Shown: positions 27,019-35,470, counted from the first letter of the stretch. The stretch is 64,000 nucleotides of DNA from Devosia sp. (GCF_025809055.1 NZ_CP075529.1:2777501-2841500), one strand, 5' to 3'. Program-made: numbers and translations. Notes: a model not told the origin generated them from the sequence alone.

Positions 27019-28677
27019 CTACTCGTCATAGGCCTTGGATTCGACCGGGGTGACCGGGGTGGGCACGGCCGGGGGACTGGGCTCGGCGCCGAGGGCGGAG
27101 AGTTTCTGCTGCAGCGCGACCATCATGGCCAGTTTCTGGTCGTCGGGCAGATCATGCAGGCGCTGGCTGAGGCGAATGGTGAAATCGGAAAAGGCATTGT
27201 GCCAGTCCGAGGGCATCTGCTTTGGATCGACGCGCCGGATGGCCGGGGCCTTGACCGCGCCGATCCCGGCGGTGGTCAACTCGAAATAGTCGTCGAGCTG
27301 GGGCAGGATCACCTGGTCGCCGCCGAGCTTATTGGCAGCGGTAAGCGCGGCGCGCAGGGCCTGGCGCTCCTCGTCTTCGCCATGGGTGAGGAACAGGGCG
27401 CCATGCGCGGGCAGGCGGGCGGCGATCCAGTCCATCAATTCGGAATGGTCGGCATGGGCGGAGTAATTGCCCATGGATCGTACGGCCGCCCGCACCGGTA
27501 TCTGCGTGCCGTGAATCCGCACTTCCTTGGCGCCCGAGAGGATGATCTGGCCGAGCGTGCCCGGGGCCTGATAGCCGACGAACAGCACCGTCGCATTGGA
27601 GCGGATGAGATTGTTGCGCAGGTGGTGCTTGATGCGGCCGGCATCGGCCATGCCGGAGGCCGACATGATGATGGCGCCGCCCTTGATGGCGTTGAGGGCC
27701 TTGCTGTCCTCCACCGCCTCGATGATCCGGAACCGCTCGTCGTTGAACAGTTCGTCTGCGGAAAGCTCGGTGTCCTCGAACATCTTGGAATATTTGCGAT
27801 AGACGCCGGTCACCTTGCTGGCGAGGGGGCTATCAAGCACGACGAGGCGCGGATCGATCTCCCCCTGCTTGATTAGCAGGCCAATGTCATGCAGCAGTTC
27901 CTGGCTGCGCTCGACGGCAAAGGCGGGAATGACGAGATTGCCGCCACGGCTCATGGCCAGGTTGATCTCGGCCTTCAGCGCCTCGCGGCGCTGGACCAGG
28001 GTATAGTCCTCGCGGTCGCGGCCGCCATAGGTGCTTTCGCAGAGGATATAGTCGAAGCCGGCCGGGCCTTCGGGCTCGGCGTAAAACACCTTTTCGTCCG
28101 GACCGATATCGCCTGAGAACATCAGGCGCACCGGCTTGCCCTGGCCGTCGCTCACCTCGACCTCGATGGAGGCAGAGCCGATGATGTGGCCGGCATTCCA
28201 ATAGCGGGCCCGCACGCCCGGACCCGGCTCGAACCATTGGTCATACTGGCAGTGCTGGCGGTGCTTGAGGGCTTCCTCGGCATCTTCCATGCGATAGAGA
28301 GGCTGCGCCGGCTCCTCCCCGCGCCGCGCCCGTTTTTTGGTTTCGCGCTCGGCTTCGCTTTCCTGGATACCGGCCCCGTCGGGCAGCAGATACTCGAGCA
28401 GGCCGGCCGTCGGGGCCGTCATCCACATCGGTCCGCGCCAGCCCTCGGCATAGAGCTTGGGCAACAGGCCCGCATGATCGATATGGGCATGGGTGAGCAG
28501 CAGGAAGTCGATGGATTTGGGGTCGAAGGGGGTGGGCTTGAGGTTGAGATCGCGAACGCTCTTGTTGCCCTGGAACAGGCCGCAATCGACGAGGAACTGG
28601 CCGCCGGGATGCACGATCCGGTAGCACGAGCCGGTGACCGTGCCGGCTGCGCCATGGAAGTGAAGGGTGACAGTCAT
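27019..28677 (-). CDS. MBL-fold / beta-CASP ribonuclease-like protein
   Basis: A protein of 552 residues from ATG 28677, which has AGGAG six bases upstream. The metallo-beta-lactamase motif THAHIDHAG has His63, His65, Asp67 and His68. NAGHIIGSASIEVE and FSGDIG supply other metal ligands, and the beta-CASP region has PAFAVERSQELL and IIMSASGMADAGRIKHHL. SMGNYSAHADHSEL and FLTHGEDEERQAL are the C-terminal motifs. Members of this group (bacterial CPSF73-like) cut RNA. It is a single gene, separated by repeats from the pyrimidine operon and divergent from the DUF1428 gene. Confidence 0.9.
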   Translation of the reverse strand: MTVTLHFHGAAGTVTGSCYRIVHPGGQFLVDCGLFQGNKSVRDLNLKPTPFDPKSIDFLLLTHAHIDHAGLLPKLYAEGWRGPMWMTAPTAGLLEYLLPDGAGIQESEAERETKKRARRGEEPAQPLYRMEDAEEALKHRQHCQYDQWFEPGPGVRARYWNAGHIIGSASIEVEVSDGQGKPVRLMFSGDIGPDEKVFYAEPEGPAGFDYILCESTYGGRDREDYTLVQRREALKAEINLAMSRGGNLVIPAFAVERSQELLHDIGLLIKQGEIDPRLVVLDSPLASKVTGVYRKYSKMFEDTELSADELFNDERFRIIEAVEDSKALNAIKGGAIIMSASGMADAGRIKHHLRNNLIRSNATVLFVGYQAPGTLGQIILSGAKEVRIHGTQIPVRAAVRSMGNYSAHADHSELMDWIAARLPAHGALFLTHGEDEERQALRAALTAANKLGGDQVILPQLDDYFELTTAGIGAVKAPAIRRVDPKQMPSDWHNAFSDFTIRLSQRLHDLPDDQKLAMMVALQQKLSALGAEPSPPAVPTPVTPVESKAYDE

Positions 28678-28802
28678 GGCAGGCTCCTCGTTATTTTCGT
28701 TTTGGGTGTCGAGGTTAGCGCCACTCAAACGTCAAAGTCGAGGCAGGCATGGCATCCCTTTCGTGCCGCGCCCGTTCAGGAATCAAAACAAGGAGAAAAC
28801 CC

Positions 28803-29153
28803 GTGAGCTATATCGATGGATTTGTCGCCGCCGTCCCCAGGGCCAACAAGCAGCTCTATATCGAGCATTCCCGCGCCGCGGCCGACAAGCTCAAGGCCTG
28901 GGGTGCCACGCGGGTGGTGGAGAACTGGGGCGACGACGTGCCCAGGGGCGAGGTCAATGATTTCTTCGGGGCGGTGAAGGCCAAGGACGATGAGGTCGTG
29001 GTCTTTTCCTGGATCGAATATCCCGACAAGGCGACGCGTGACCGGGTCGTGGCCAAGATGATGTCGCCCGAGGAAATGTCGGGCGTGCCGGACATGCCAT
29101 TCGATGGTGCGCGGATGATCTTCGGCGGGTTCGAAACGCTGTTCGCGGTATAG
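28803..29153 (+). CDS. DUF1428 family protein
   Basis: A protein of 116 residues, from GTG 28803 with AAGGAG eight bases upstream. It begins SYIDGFVAAVPRANKQLYIEHS and contains VENWGDDVPRGEVNDFFGAVKA, EVVVFSWIEYPDKATRD and PFDGARMIFGGFETLF, all typical of DUF1428 (dimeric alpha-beta barrel-like proteins). The biochemical role of the family is not known. It stands alone in front of a palindromic repeat element. Confidence 0.88.
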   Translation: MSYIDGFVAAVPRANKQLYIEHSRAAADKLKAWGATRVVENWGDDVPRGEVNDFFGAVKAKDDEVVVFSWIEYPDKATRDRVVAKMMSPEEMSGVPDMPFDGARMIFGGFETLFAV

Positions 29154-29195
29154 GGCTGGCGCCGGACGCCGGGCCGGAAGGTGGGTTCAAACAGA

Positions 29196-29278
29196 TGCTG
29201 CCCTCGTGCTTGACCCGAGGGCCAGACACGTCTGTGCACCACTGATAGTGGCCCTCGGATCAAGTCCGAGGGCAGCAC
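29196..29278. repeat. Nested palindromic repeat element
   Basis: Outer arms TGCTGCCCTCG (29196-29206) and CGAGGGCAGCA (29268-29278) enclose an inner hairpin GCCCTCGGA-TCAAG-TCCGAGGGC (29251-29273). The TCAAG loop and arms match the hairpin at 13140-13160, so both belong to one repeat family. It lies in the gap between the DUF1428 gene and regA. Confidence 0.75.
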
Positions 29279-29336
29279 GGAGGGCTGGGCGAGCGACGGG
29301 CCGCTACGCGCATGGCGTGGCCGGGCGCGATTGGAC

Positions 29337-29888
29337 TTACCGAGGCGCCCGTTTGGCGAGGATGCGCTGCAGGGTGCGGCGGTGCATGTTGAGGCGGCGC
29401 GCGGTCTCCGAGACATTGCGGTCGCACAATTCATAGACGCGCTGGATATGCTCCCAGCGCACCCGGTCGGCGGACATGGGGTTTTCCGGCGGCTCGGGCT
29501 TGTCTTCGCCGGTGGCGAGCAGGGCGTTGATGACATCGTCGGCATCTGCCGGCTTGGAGAGATAGTCCATGGCGCCCAGCTTCACCGCCGTCACCGCAGT
29601 GGCGATATTGCCGTAGCCGGTAAGGACCACGGCGCGGGCATCGGCCCGCTTCTGGTGCAGGGCGGAAACCACGTCGAGGCCATTGCCATCCTCGAGGCGC
29701 AGATCGACCACCGCATAGGCCGGCGGACGCTCGGCAACGGCGGCAAGGCCGGCGGCTACGGTGCCGGCGACGCGCACCTCAAAACCCCGTCGCGCCATGG
29801 CGCGCTCAAGGCGGCTCAGAAAGGCCGCATCATCATCGACCAGCAGAAGGCTCGGGTCGGCAGCCAGGAGATCTTCGATCGTGTTCAT
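29337..29888 (-). CDS. regA: Redox response regulator RegA/ActR
   Basis: A protein of 183 residues. The receiver domain has LLLVDDDAAF, the phosphorylated Asp62 in AVVDLRLEDG, VVLTGYGNIATAVTAVKLGAMDYL and the lysine in SKPAD. A four-proline linker (KPEPPENP) leads to the Fis-type helix-turn-helix NVSETARRLNMHRRTLQRILAKRAPR. This build (short linker with prolines, identical recognition helix) is that of RegA/PrrA/ActR, the global redox regulators of alphaproteobacteria. Its kinase gene lies 27 bp upstream on the same strand. Confidence 0.95.
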   Translation of the reverse strand: MNTIEDLLAADPSLLLVDDDAAFLSRLERAMARRGFEVRVAGTVAAGLAAVAERPPAYAVVDLRLEDGNGLDVVSALHQKRADARAVVLTGYGNIATAVTAVKLGAMDYLSKPADADDVINALLATGEDKPEPPENPMSADRVRWEHIQRVYELCDRNVSETARRLNMHRRTLQRILAKRAPR

Positions 29889-29915
29889 GGCTCTTCCAAT
29901 AATCCTTTGCCTTTC

Positions 29916-31250
29916 CTACGTCAAAACCGCACTGGTGGATTGGTCGGGCATTGTGTCGCGCGGCCAGACGATCATCACCCTGGCATGCCCGCCGGCCTCG
30001 GCATTGTCGAAGCGCAGGCGCGCCCCGGTGCGCTCGAGCAGGGTCTTGGCGATGAACACGCCAAGACCCAGCCCGCCCGGCTGGTGCGCATCGCTGCCGG
30101 CCGGATCGCGGGGCCTGGTGGTGAGATAAGGCTCGCCCAGCCGCGAAATCAGCTCGGAGGCAAAGCCGGGGCCGTCATCGGTGATGCTGACGCTGATCGC
30201 CTCCTGGTCCCAGGCGGTTTCGACCCGCACGGTCTGTTTGGCGAAATGGGTGGCATTCTCGATGAGATTGCCCAGCCCGTAGAGCAGGCCGACACTGCGC
30301 GGAAACACCGGCACGGCGCCCGCGGCCTTTTCGGAATAGAACAGGATGACCTTGCCGCGCCCCTCATGGGGCCGCGCCACTTCGTCGAGAATGTCGGTGA
30401 TCGGCGCGGCGGCAAAGAGATCGGCCGGCTCGCTGCCCAGATTGCGCAGTTTGGCCAGGATCGCCCGGCAGCGCGCCGACTGGGCGATGATGAGCTCGAC
30501 ATCCTCGGCCATCTGGCTGCCCTCTTCGACCTCGGCGCGCATTTCCTTGGCGGCGAGGGCGATGGTGGAGAGCGGCGTGCCCAATTCATGGGCGGCAGCA
30601 GCGGCCAGCCCGTCGAGCGCCGAAAGCTGCTCGCGCCGGGCCAGGGCCAGCTCAGTGGCGGCCAGGGCATCGGCGATCTGACGGGAATCGTGGGCCACCC
30701 GATTGGTATAGGCGGAGATGAACACCACCCCGCAGATGATCGATACCCAGATGCCGATGACATAGATGCGGTTGAAGACGATCCGCTCGGCCGGGTCCCA
30801 GGGCAGGGGCAGGTGAACCACCGCCAGCACCGAGGCGAGGGTGCAGGCAAGCAGGGCGATGAGGAAGGTCTGGCGCTGCGGCAGGGTGGTGGCGGACACC
30901 GAGACCGGCGCCAGCAGCAGCAGCGAGAACGGATTTTCCAGCCCCCCGGTCAGGGCCAGCAATCCACCCAATTGGCAAAGGTCGAAGGCCAGCTGCGCGG
31001 CGGCAAAGCGGGAGGAGAGGCGCAGATTGGCCCCGAACCGCAGCACCAGCCCGACATTGAGCGCCGCCGACAGCCCGATCAGCGCCAGGCATTCGACCAG
31101 GGGCAGGGGAAACCCGAGGCCCAATTGCACGAAGAGGACACCGATGGTCTGCCCGATCACCGCCAGCCAGCGCAGCACCAAGAGGGTCTGCAGGCGCAAT
31201 GGGCGCCAGCTCTGCGGCAAGGGCAGGGTCGGGGCGGTGTCATCGCTCAT
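29916..31250 (-). CDS. regB: Redox sensor histidine kinase RegB/ActS
   Basis: A protein of 444 residues from ATG 31250; a longer version from 31310 lacks a ribosome site. Six membrane spans fill residues 20-180, with the quinone-site region GGLENPFSLLLLAPVSVSATTLP at 102-124. The H-box AAAHELGTPLSTIALAAKEM has His221, and Cys261 lies in QSARCRAIL. The two residues are 40 apart, as His225 and Cys265 are in Rhodobacter RegB, where that cysteine senses redox. The kinase domain ends with DDGPGF and GGLGLGVFIAKTLLERTGA. It should phosphorylate the RegA homologue encoded next. Confidence 0.94.
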   Translation of the reverse strand: MSDDTAPTLPLPQSWRPLRLQTLLVLRWLAVIGQTIGVLFVQLGLGFPLPLVECLALIGLSAALNVGLVLRFGANLRLSSRFAAAQLAFDLCQLGGLLALTGGLENPFSLLLLAPVSVSATTLPQRQTFLIALLACTLASVLAVVHLPLPWDPAERIVFNRIYVIGIWVSIICGVVFISAYTNRVAHDSRQIADALAATELALARREQLSALDGLAAAAAHELGTPLSTIALAAKEMRAEVEEGSQMAEDVELIIAQSARCRAILAKLRNLGSEPADLFAAAPITDILDEVARPHEGRGKVILFYSEKAAGAVPVFPRSVGLLYGLGNLIENATHFAKQTVRVETAWDQEAISVSITDDGPGFASELISRLGEPYLTTRPRDPAGSDAHQPGGLGLGVFIAKTLLERTGARLRFDNAEAGGHARVMIVWPRDTMPDQSTSAVLT

Positions 31251-31441
31251 GCCGGGATCCAGGTCAAAAAGGGCAGGTCTCGGGCCTTCGATAGCACCTT
31301 TTGGGGGCATTTGGGCCGGTAATCGCCCTCGCCATAGGAAAGCGATGTCGCCATTTCAAGCGGAAAAATCGACAGGCACATGCTTGATCCTGCCCCGCGC
31401 AAAACCACCTATTGGTCATCGTGACTGGGAGACGAAATGAC

Positions 31442-31897
31442 ATGACAACCGCAATTATCAAACCACACTGGTCCCCGTTGACCATCGCCCTGATGGTTCT
31501 GGGCTTCGTGATTTTCTGGCCGCTGGGCCTGGCCGTCCTGGCCTACATCATCTGGGGCGAGAAATTCGGCGGCTCCGCCGAAAAGGCCCAGGCCTACTGG
31601 AACAAGGGATGCAGCTACGTGAAATCCAATTCGAAAAGCCACGGCTTCGGCCGCACCGGTTTCGCCTCTTCGGGCAATGCCGCCTTCGACGACTACCGCA
31701 CCGAGCAGATGCGTCGCCTCGATGAGGAACGCGCCCGCCTCGACGCCGAGGTCGATGCCTTCCACGAGTACATGGCCAATCTGCGTAAGGCCAAGGATCG
31801 TGAGGAGTTCGATCGCTTCATGAACGAGCACCGCGGCTCCCGCCAGGGATTTGGCGAAAACAAATCCGGTGACTGGGGCAACCAGAACAACGGTTAG
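31442..31897 (+). CDS. DUF2852 family membrane protein
   Basis: A protein of 151 residues. Residues 11-41 form one or two membrane spans (LTIALMVLGFVIFWPLGLAVLAYIIWGE). The rest is soluble and charged: TEQMRRLDEERARLDAEVDAFHEYMANLRKAKDREEFDRFM is predicted to be a coiled coil, conserved in DUF2852. The start has GGGAGACGAAATGAC before it. The function of the family is unknown; it is common in rhizobia-like bacteria. A terminator follows. Confidence 0.88.
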   Translation: MTTAIIKPHWSPLTIALMVLGFVIFWPLGLAVLAYIIWGEKFGGSAEKAQAYWNKGCSYVKSNSKSHGFGRTGFASSGNAAFDDYRTEQMRRLDEERARLDAEVDAFHEYMANLRKAKDREEFDRFMNEHRGSRQGFGENKSGDWGNQNNG

Positions 31898-31955
31898 CCC
31901 GTTACTTATCCGACTTCCCGACCTCCTGAAGTCCGTTACCCCAACGGCAAAACTC

Positions 31956-31982
31956 AAGCGCCCCGAACGGGGCGCTTTTTTC
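31956..31982 (+). terminator. Terminator after the DUF2852 gene
   Basis: A 9-bp stem AAGCGCCCC (31956-31964) / GGGGCGCTT (31969-31977) around GAAC is followed by a run of T. The minus-strand side also ends in A/T-rich DNA, so it may serve the convergent hydrolase gene as well. Confidence 0.92.
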
Positions 31983-31992
31983 TTTGGCTTGA

Positions 31993-32775
31993 TCAGGGCC
32001 GGGCGCCAGGTAGGGCAAGGGCGAGAACGGCGCGTTCCAGCAGGGCCAGATCCTGAGGGCGGCTCAGCCGGTGATCGCCATCGGGGACCAGCGTATAGGT
32101 CACCGGATCGTGCAGGATATGGCTCAGCAAGGCCCGGCTATGGGCCGCCGGCACATCGCTGTCCTCTGCCCCCTGCAGGATGTGAACCGGGCAGCCGGTT
32201 TCGATGACGCCGCTCATGAGCAGGTGTGTGGCGCCGTCGTCGAGCAGAGCCCGCGTGTAGCGATAGGGCCCGTCGGCATAGGCACTGGGCGTCTCGAACC
32301 AGCCCTTGTGGTCGAGATCGCGCTGCTGGTCGGGGCTGATGCGGCGCGGGATCAAGGCGGCCGTGGCGTCCACGGCCGGGGCGATGAGGACGAGGCCCGC
32401 CAGTGGCCGGCCCAGTGCCAGTTGGCGACGCGCCAAAAGCAGGGCGATCCAGCCGCCCATGGACGAGCCGCAAACAACTTGCGGCCCCTCGGTCAGCGCC
32501 AGGACGGCCGCCGCCTCTTCTAGCCAACGACTGATCGTGCCATGCTCGAAGGCGCCGCCCGACAGTCCGTGTCCGGAATAATCGAAACGGGTGACGGCCA
32601 GGCCTTGCGCTGCGCCCAGCGCATCGAGATGGCTGGCCTTGCTCCCCGCCATGACCGAGCGGAAGCCGTTGAGCCAGAACAGGCCCGGCGCAGAACCCGC
32701 TCGCATGCGCACCGCAATGGGGCGGGCCGCCGCCCCGGCGCCCACCACGATATCGGCCTGTTTTTCACTCGACAC
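31993..32775 (-). CDS. Alpha/beta hydrolase
   Basis: A protein of 260 residues from GTG 32775, which has GGAGG five bases upstream; the longer frame runs through DNA upstream of infC. The oxyanion strand is FWLNGFRSVMAGSKA, the nucleophile elbow is CGSSMGGW, and the acid/histidine are in GAEDSDVPAAHSRAL and PDGDHRLSRPQDL. FDYSGHGLSGG is typical of the BAAT/palmitoyl-protein-thioesterase-like bacterial group. It probably hydrolyses an ester or thioester in the cytoplasm. It is divergent from infC. Confidence 0.88.
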   Translation of the reverse strand: MSSEKQADIVVGAGAAARPIAVRMRAGSAPGLFWLNGFRSVMAGSKASHLDALGAAQGLAVTRFDYSGHGLSGGAFEHGTISRWLEEAAAVLALTEGPQVVCGSSMGGWIALLLARRQLALGRPLAGLVLIAPAVDATAALIPRRISPDQQRDLDHKGWFETPSAYADGPYRYTRALLDDGATHLLMSGVIETGCPVHILQGAEDSDVPAAHSRALLSHILHDPVTYTLVPDGDHRLSRPQDLALLERAVLALALPGARP

Positions 32776-32951
32776 GCGCGCCTCCGGTGGAACCCCCGCC
32801 GCCCCGGGGCCTTTTATCTGGGTGGGCTGTTCGTTTCCTGGCTGCAACAGGCGCAATTTAGCGTGGTCGCGCCAGTTGACTTTGGCAGCGGCTACCACGA
32901 TTTTAAGGCCGAATTCACCCCCTGGCACCAATAGCACAAGGAAAGTTTGCC

Positions 32952-33488
32952 ATTCGCCGTCCCATGAGACCCGTTGCGCCCCAGAAGGATGGGCCGCTTG
33001 CCAACGAGGATATCACCAGCCCCGACGTCCAGCTTATCGATGCCGAAGGTGAAAACCGCGGCATTGTCCGCACCCGCGAGGCTCTTGCCGAGGCGCAGGA
33101 AGCCGGGCTTGACCTGGTGCTGATCGCCGCCAATTCGAACCCGCCCGTCGCCAAGATGCTCGATCTCGGCCGGTTCAAATATGCTGCCCAGAAGAAGGCG
33201 GCCGAAGCGCGCAAGAAGCAGAAGGTCATCGAGGTCAAGGAAGTCCAGATGCGTCCGAATATCGATACGCATGACTACGAGACCAAGATGAAGGCCGTGC
33301 AGCGTTTCCTGGGCGAGGGCGACCGCGTGAAGGTGACGATGCGCTTCCGTGGCCGCGAAATGGCGCACCAGGACCTTGGCATGCAATTGCTGATCAAGGT
33401 CAAGGATCAGACCGAGGCCATTGCCAAGGTGGAAAGCCAGCCGCGCTCGGAAGGCCGGCAGATGGTCATGGTGCTGGCGCCCAAATAA
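32952..33488 (+). CDS. infC: Translation initiation factor IF-3 (probable ATT start)
   Basis: A protein of 178 residues if it starts at ATT 32952, with AAGGAAA eight bases before it; the in-frame ATG at 32964 is 20 bases from that site and looks too far. The N-terminal domain has GPLANEDITSPDVQLIDAEGEN and PPVAKMLDLGRFKYAAQKKAAEARKKQK. The C-terminal domain has VKEVQMRPNIDTHDYETK and VTMRFRGREMAHQDLG. IF-3 prevents premature 30S-50S joining and rejects non-standard start codons, and an AUU start gives feedback control in E. coli. The same logic probably applies here. A terminator follows directly. Confidence 0.95.
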   Translation: MRRPMRPVAPQKDGPLANEDITSPDVQLIDAEGENRGIVRTREALAEAQEAGLDLVLIAANSNPPVAKMLDLGRFKYAAQKKAAEARKKQKVIEVKEVQMRPNIDTHDYETKMKAVQRFLGEGDRVKVTMRFRGREMAHQDLGMQLLIKVKDQTEAIAKVESQPRSEGRQMVMVLAPK

Positions 33489-33513
33489 GGCAGCCGGCAT
33501 GTCGGATATTGGA

Positions 33514-33539
33514 AAGCGGGCCCTCGGGTCCGCTTTTTT
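33514..33539 (+). terminator. Terminator after infC
   Basis: Stem AAGCGGGCCC (33514-33523) / GGGTCCGCTT (33526-33535) with one G-T pair is followed by TTTTTTG. It lies 25 bp after the infC stop, so infC is transcribed alone and rpmI-rplT are not adjacent. Confidence 0.9.
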
Positions 33540-33611
33540 GTTGGCGGAGGTATGGCTTTGCGGCGGTGCTGACTGGCGGGCCTGACCCCGGGGCGGCATC
33601 AGCGCCGCTGC

Positions 33612-33666
33612 TTGACATCGGGCGTGCCCGGGCGCAATTAAAAGATGACTGCTAGTGTCATATAAT
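33612..33666 (+). promoter_or_regulatory. Promoter region of the fourth FecB-like gene
   Basis: A consensus -35 TTGACA (33612-33617) is followed at 18 bp only by a weak -10 (AATTAA, 33636-33641). A perfect TATAAT (33661-33666) lies immediately before the coding region. A short inverted repeat ATGAC-7 bp-GTCAT (33645-33661) lies between the two. The repeat may be a regulator site. Which -10 is used cannot be decided from the sequence. Confidence 0.4.
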
Positions 33667-33676
33667 GGAAATTCCG

Positions 33677-34594
33677 ATGATTACCCGCCGCCTTCTCGTC
33701 CTTGCCGGTCTGCCCCTGCTGCTGGCCCTTTCTGGCCCTGTCATGGCACGAGACATCACCCATATCATGGGTGTTACCAGCGTCCCGGACGCGCCCTTGC
33801 GCGTGGTTGCGCTGACCAATGAAGCAACGGAAGACCTCCTGGCGCTGGGTATCACCCCGGTGGGCGCGGTGCGCTCGGCCAATGCCGATCCCTGGTTCGA
33901 CCATGTCGCCGCCGCGCTCTCCGAGACGATCCTGGTGGGAGAGGAACTGGCACCCAATCTCGAAGTGATCCTGTCCCTTGAGCCCGATCTCATCCTTGGC
34001 AACAAGAAGCGGCACGAGGCCATTTATGGTCAGTTGTCCGCCATTGCGCCAACGGTCTATGTCGAAAACGTCACCGGCCAGTGGCGCAACAATTTCGCCT
34101 TCTATGCCGAAACCGTGGGCCAGGCCGACGCCGCAGCGGCAGCATTGGACGCCTATGAGGGCCGCCTTGAGGCCATCAAGGCCGAACTGGGTGACCGCCT
34201 CGCCGAGACGGTTAGCCTCGTGCGATTCATTGCCGGGCAGAACTATGCCTACAACAATGACAGCTTTTCCGGCTCCATCCTCCGCGATATCGGGTTCGCT
34301 CGCCCCGCGGCCCAGGACAAGCCCGGGCTGGCCGAGCCGATCACGCTGGAGCGCATCCCTGAACTCGATGCCGATCACCTGCTGCATTTCAGCTACGAGA
34401 CCGGCGATGGTGGTGCCACCAAGGAGGCCGAAACCTGGATGGCTTCCCCGCTGTGGCAGAGCCTTGAGGCGGTGCAATCCGGGCATGTCCATGCCGTGTC
34501 GGACACGGTCTGGGCCACGGCCGGCGGGATCATGGCGGCGAACCTGGCCCTCGATGATATTGAAGCCATTTTCGGACTGGCGCCGACGCGCTGA
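33677..34594 (+). CDS. FecB-like iron-complex binding protein, paralogue 4 (distant copy)
   Basis: A protein of 305 residues from ATG 33677 (ATG 33665 is an alternative, giving four more residues). A signal peptide ends near SGPVMA. The mature protein starts RDITHIMGVTSVPDAPLRVVALTNEATEDLLALGITPVGAV, matching the three tandem copies at 2818-5628 block by block (SLEPDLILGNKKRHEAIYGQLSAIAPTV). The conserved TNEGTEALL has become TNEATEDLL, and DNPQRIV has become DAPLRVV, so it has diverged. No permease is encoded beside it. It may feed the FecCD system at 5754-8609 or another elsewhere. Confidence 0.88.
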   Translation: MITRRLLVLAGLPLLLALSGPVMARDITHIMGVTSVPDAPLRVVALTNEATEDLLALGITPVGAVRSANADPWFDHVAAALSETILVGEELAPNLEVILSLEPDLILGNKKRHEAIYGQLSAIAPTVYVENVTGQWRNNFAFYAETVGQADAAAAALDAYEGRLEAIKAELGDRLAETVSLVRFIAGQNYAYNNDSFSGSILRDIGFARPAAQDKPGLAEPITLERIPELDADHLLHFSYETGDGGATKEAETWMASPLWQSLEAVQSGHVHAVSDTVWATAGGIMAANLALDDIEAIFGLAPTR

Positions 34595-34640
34595 TCGGCT
34601 GTCCAGAAACAAGGTCAGGCGGTCCGATGGGTCGCCTGAC

Positions 34641-35099
34641 TCAGCCCGAGGCCAGCCGCTCCAGCAGGAGGCGGTAGTCTTCCGGCAGGCCATGATGGCG
34701 GGCGCCCTCTTGCAGGTGCCGCAGATACGCGGCGCTGGGTGAATGGACGCCATCCTGCGGGTTGGCCAGATAGGTGTGGACACGCGTCGGCACGTTGGCC
34801 ATCAGCACGTCGATCTCGAGCCGGTTGTAGCTATTGAGCGCCGGGGCCCTGTCTGGCCGGTAGTCTTCATTGCCGTCCAGCCGCACAAAATCGCTCTCGG
34901 TCATGCGGTAAACCACGCCCCAGAGATTTCGCGCCGGGTCTGCCTCATAGGAGGCCGCGCCGCATTTGCGGGCGATGGAATATCGCGGGAAGCACAGGCC
35001 ATGGCCCTGCAGCATGCCGATGCCGGCAAAGGCGGAGCCCGGGCACCGCTCGCGCATCTGCACCGGGTCCATATTGGAGCCATAGGCAAAATAGAGCAT
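34641..35099 (-). CDS. Gamma-glutamylcyclotransferase-like (GGCT/AIG2) protein
   Basis: A protein of 152 residues starting at ATG 35099. LYFAYGSNMDPVQMRERCPGS is the diagnostic YGSN substrate loop; LWGVVYRMTESDFVRLDGNED gives the following strand and the likely catalytic glutamate; NPQDGVHSPSAAYLRHLQEGARHHGLP is the C-terminal helix region. Family members cyclise gamma-glutamyl groups to 5-oxoproline, but many have unknown substrates. It is the last of eight co-directional genes, 17 bp after the YCII gene. Confidence 0.85.
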   Translation of the reverse strand: MLYFAYGSNMDPVQMRERCPGSAFAGIGMLQGHGLCFPRYSIARKCGAASYEADPARNLWGVVYRMTESDFVRLDGNEDYRPDRAPALNSYNRLEIDVLMANVPTRVHTYLANPQDGVHSPSAAYLRHLQEGARHHGLPEDYRLLLERLASG

Positions 35100-35116
35100 T
35101 GCGGTAATTCCGCGGG

Positions 35117-35470
35117 TTAGAGCGCCGGGCCGACCAGAAAGGGCATGATGTCGATGCCGTCGCCGGGGAAGGTGCCGATATGGGGGTGATCGGAAAACAG
35201 GGCCGCAGCGGCCTCGGCCGTTTCGGCTTCCACGATGAGATAGCCGCAGAAATCGTTGGTGGCCGGGGCAATCGTGCCATCGCGGGTGATGCGCGTGGTC
35301 TTGCCCACCATGCCACCGTGATTGACGATGGCGGTGGCGTGCCGCTTGTCCCATTCCTCCCATTCGGGCAGGCCCTTTGCATCCACGGCGTCCTGCTCGG
35401 CCTTGGGCATGGCGCGGAATTTCGCGAGGTCTTCGCGCTTCATCGTATAGACGGCCAGAAAATGCGGCAT
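35117..35470 (-). CDS. YCII-related domain protein
   Basis: A protein of 117 residues: PHFLAVYTMKREDLAKFRAMP, then EWEEWDKRHATAIVNHGGMVGKT, and NDFCGYLIVEAETAEAAAALFSDHPHIGTFPG. This is the ferredoxin-like alpha-beta barrel of the YCII/DGPF family with a histidine-aspartate pair. The role of the family is not settled. It lies in the eight-gene run between the FAD monooxygenase and the GGCT genes. Confidence 0.85.
   Translation of the reverse strand: MPHFLAVYTMKREDLAKFRAMPKAEQDAVDAKGLPEWEEWDKRHATAIVNHGGMVGKTTRITRDGTIAPATNDFCGYLIVEAETAEAAAALFSDHPHIGTFPGDGIDIMPFLVGPAL

Noticed and set aside
29331..31322. Open frame of about 660 codons on the plus strand opposite regA and regB
   Set aside because: It is the complement of two genes with full RegA and RegB motifs; the translation has low-complexity Q/G/R stretches and no family signs.
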